From JBOGEB01 sp050743125 (GTDB lineage: Bacteria > Actinomycetota > Nitriliruptoria > Euzebyales > Egibacteraceae), in assembly GCA_050743125.1 (NCBI GenBank), contig JBOGEB010000222.1, forward strand, positions 1 to 6,452: a DNA stretch of 6,452 nt. Reading direction: 5' to 3'. The notes beneath the pieces were generated by a model. It had not been told where the DNA came from and did no database searches. It saw nothing but the letters and a program-made list of their open reading frames with translations. Both the position numbers and the translations under genes were made by a program. This document shows positions 5,235-6,452 of this stretch, piece after piece. Every line of letters starts with the position of its first letter. Positions within the stretch are counted from its first letter, which is position 1.

Positions 5235-6065
5235 TTACTGACGCACGCGCTTCTCGACCTGTTCGAGGCGCCCCTGTTGCTGCCGGATCACGTCCTCCTG
5301 CTTGATCAGATAGAGGGTCAACTCCTCCACCTTCTGGAGCAACGTCATGGTGAACTCGACCAGATTGACCCCTCTCGCCTTCATCTCTTCGCCCGAGCGG
5401 AGGCGAGGCAGGTGACCATGGCGGCGAACGAACGACCGCACGTCTTCCAGGCTCGGCAGCGCATAGTCCGCCGCCAGGACAAAGTCTGCAGGCTTCAGGA
5501 CCGAGCCACCCACCAGCACCTCGCCTGTGCCACCGTCGAGGTGGATGGTGAGGGTGCCGCCCTGGTCCAGCAAGCGGATGTCAGCGTTGTGGCCCTGCCC
5601 GCCGAGGGTGATGTTGCCGCCTCCGCCGTCGAGGTGGATGCTTTGGTTGCCGCCCTGGTCCAGCAAGCGGATGTCAGCGTTGTGGCCGCCGCCGCCGAGG
5701 GTGAGGTTGCCGCCTCCGCCATCCAAATGGATGCTTTGGTTGCCATCGACGTCGAGCATGCCGATGTCGCCCTCGTGGCCGCCGCCGCCGAGGGTGAGGT
5801 TGCCGCCTCCGCCATCCAAATGGATGCTTTGGTTGCCGTCGACGTCGAGCATGCCGATGTCGCCCTCGTGGCCGCCGCCGCCGAGGGTGAGGTTGCCGCC
5901 TCCGCCATCCAAATGGATGCTTTGGTTGCCGTCGACGTCCTTCAGGGCGATGTCGCCTTCGGTTCCTTGACCACCAGCGTAGATGTTGCCGCGGTCGCCA
6001 TCCAGTTCAATGGTCGTGCCACCTTGGGCATTCGTGAGTTCGATCCGGGTGAATTTCTGCGTCAT
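5235..6065 (-). CDS. Predicted beta-helix repeat protein with tail-fibre-like C-terminal domain
   Basis: A 276-residue protein without a signal peptide or membrane helix. Residues about 15-187 are five 31-residue repeats plus a partial sixth. Each has three short alternating strands (SIHLDGG, NLTLGGG, DIGMLD) separated by Gly/Asp/Asn turns, which suggests a right-handed beta-helix. Residues about 190-236 (LKPADFVLAADYALPSLEDV, then HGHLPRLRSGEEMKARGVNL) resemble the C-terminal segment of many Bacteroidota tail-fibre-like and S74-peptidase-associated proteins (pattern SLEEVExFIxxxxHLPxxPSxxEV). Residues about 238-275 (LLQKVEELTLYLIKQEDVIRQQQ...) form a heptad-rich coiled coil, probably for trimerisation. 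The likely role is a trimeric surface, spore-associated or phage-derived fibre. The ATG at 6065 follows AAGGAG by eight bases. The gene is monocistronic, with its own promoter and a hairpin terminator. No S74 autoprotease motif is obvious. Domain reading is good; function is inferred. Confidence 0.85.
   Translation of the reverse strand: MTQKFTRIELTNAQGGTTIELDGDRGNIYAGGQGTEGDIALKDVDGNQSIHLDGGGGNLTLGGGGHEGDIGMLDVDGNQSIHLDGGGGNLTLGGGGHEGDIGMLDVDGNQSIHLDGGGGNLTLGGGGHNADIRLLDQGGNQSIHLDGGGGNITLGGQGHNADIRLLDQGGTLTIHLDGGTGEVLVGGSVLKPADFVLAADYALPSLEDVRSFVRRHGHLPRLRSGEEMKARGVNLVEFTMTLLQKVEELTLYLIKQEDVIRQQQGRLEQVEKRVRQ
5575..6040 (-). repeat. 93-base tandem coding repeats (31 residues each)
   Basis: Units begin at 5575, 5668, 5761, 5854 and 5947 on the plus strand. 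The 5761 and 5854 units are identical over about the first 85 bases. The 5668 unit shares their centre but ends the first half like the 5575 unit. The 5947 unit, encoding the protein's N-terminal repeat, is most diverged. This gradient indicates recent internal expansion in the middle of the array. Confidence 0.93.
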
Positions 6066-6125
6066 GGGATGGTCTCCTTGCGGTGGTGAGAGAAAAACGC
6101 GGACGGAGAAGTTGTGCGAACCAAT

Positions 6126-6138
6126 TCACACAGTGTGA
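6126..6138. promoter_or_regulatory. 13-base palindrome at the expected transcription start of the repeat-protein gene
   Basis: TCACAC, one central base, GTGTGA: perfect 6-base arms. It starts four bases downstream of the -10 element of the minus-strand promoter and covers the predicted +1, where a bound repressor would block initiation. The regulator is unknown. The palindrome is AT-richer than the local average. Confidence 0.55.
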
Positions 6139-6141
6139 TAA

Positions 6142-6170
6142 ATTCTATCTATCTCTCACTTATCCGTCAA
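6142..6170 (-). promoter_or_regulatory. Near-consensus sigma-70-type promoter for the repeat-protein gene
   Basis: On the minus strand, TTGACG (6170-6165) and TAGAAT (6147-6142) are separated by exactly 17 bases. This matches the actinobacterial HrdB/SigA consensus closely. The expected start near 6135 gives a leader of about 70 bases, with AAGGAG at 6079-6074 ahead of the ATG. Confidence 0.8.
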
Positions 6171-6259
6171 CCCCCTGAAGCTGGACCCACTGAGCCGGTT
6201 GTGTGGTAAGGGCGTGGGGTATGGATTAGCGGGCTGCTGCGCGCCCAAGTCCGTTCGGA

Positions 6260-6339
6260 ACGTGCGACCATCGTTCTATGGGCGTGGTAGGAGGTCCGTG
6301 GAGGTTAGCGGCAGCCCGACGCTGGCTGGTCACGGCCGT
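6260..6339 (+). repeat. Related copy of the 4926-5009 segment, spanning the start of the membrane gene
   Basis: This is the partner of the degraded copy at 4926-5009, in the same orientation about 1.33 kb apart. It covers the last 18 bases of leader and the first 62 bases of the gene beginning at 6278. The repeat-protein gene lies entirely between the two copies. Confidence 0.65.
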
Positions 6340-6452
6340 GGTCGTGGCCATGCTCGCCCTGTGGGCGACACCGTCCACCTGGGCCTGGGTGCGAGAGCAC
6401 CTGCTCACGGTCGGGGTAGCCGGCCTGCTGGTCGGGGTCCTCGGGCTGGTCG
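6278..6452 (+). CDS. N-terminal part of a membrane protein, 3' end outside window
   Basis: The frame is open from a TAG at 6227-6229 to the window edge. The ATG at 6278 is its first start codon and gives 58 visible residues. A basic segment with RRW at 14-16 leads into a hydrophobic helix (about 17-30). A short polar loop (about 31-41, with R39, E40, H41) follows, and then a second hydrophobic stretch (42-58, LLTVGVAGLLVGVLGLV) that runs off the end. This predicts at least two membrane helices with the N-terminus inside. No good Shine-Dalgarno sequence precedes the ATG, so a leaderless transcript or a nearby GTG (6284) is possible. A degraded copy of this gene start at 4926-5009 supports a real gene here. 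The family cannot be named from this fragment. Confidence 0.55.
   Translation, partial: MGVVGGPWRLAAARRWLVTAVVVAMLALWATPSTWAWVREHLLTVGVAGLLVGVLGLV

Noticed and set aside
4609..5305. Two plus-strand frames of over 200 codons running past the WhiB-like gene
   Set aside because: They overlap the WhiB-like gene out of frame, run through both hairpins and have no domain. Only the short stretch resembling the gene start at 6278 is meaningful.
5560..5940. Possible CRISPR-like array because of regularly spaced repeats
   Set aside because: The period is 93 bases with no distinct spacers, and it is a continuous in-frame coding repeat.
4893..6089. 398-codon plus-strand frame over the repeat-protein gene
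   Set aside because: It is the antisense of the 31-residue repeat array, so it shows repeats too. The minus strand has the promoter, ribosome site, tail-fibre-like domain and coiled coil.

Overview
The window looks like accessory DNA from a high-GC actinomycete. The phylum call rests on a complete WhiB-family protein (a family known only from Actinomycetota and their phages), a large actinobacterial-style XRE/TPR regulator, an IclR regulator and very GC-rich codon use. Genus cannot be fixed; a filamentous actinomycete is a reasonable guess.

Layout from left to right. (1) 1-950, plus: the 3' part of a gene for two choice-of-anchor D (Ig-like) domains between proline-rich stretches. It converges on (2) 1148-1957, minus: an IclR-family regulator. 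(3) 1958-2304: about 350 bases with no convincing gene. (4) 2305-4475, minus, in transcription order: an XRE/TPR regulator, a badly damaged SIR2-TPR gene, and a two-helix membrane miniprotein. Spacing is tight enough for one operon. The SIR2-TPR relic keeps the Gly-rich start of the SIR2 fold and the final TPR repeats, but the middle is missing and it has no usable in-frame start; it looks like a deleted STAND-type defence gene. (5) 4476-4592: divergent regulatory region between the XRE gene and a WhiB1/WblE-like gene (4593-4883, plus), with two perfect dyads. (6) 4884-5234: spacer holding a degraded copy of the start of the gene at 6278, then two strong hairpins in tandem. (7) 5235-6065, minus: a repeat protein with 31-residue Gly/Asp-rich repeats predicted to form a beta-helix, ending in a tail-fibre-like C-terminal domain and coiled coil. 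It has a near-consensus promoter with a palindrome at the expected transcription start. (8) 6278-6452, plus: the beginning of a membrane protein that runs off the window.

Two points stand out. The XRE-SIR2 relic-miniprotein block with a divergent WhiB gene looks like a regulatory module whose effector has been deleted. The segment 4926-6339 is bracketed by two related copies of an 80-base sequence, suggesting that the beta-helix gene sits in a duplicated or inserted segment. Functional statements come from motif reading by eye; no database search was run.
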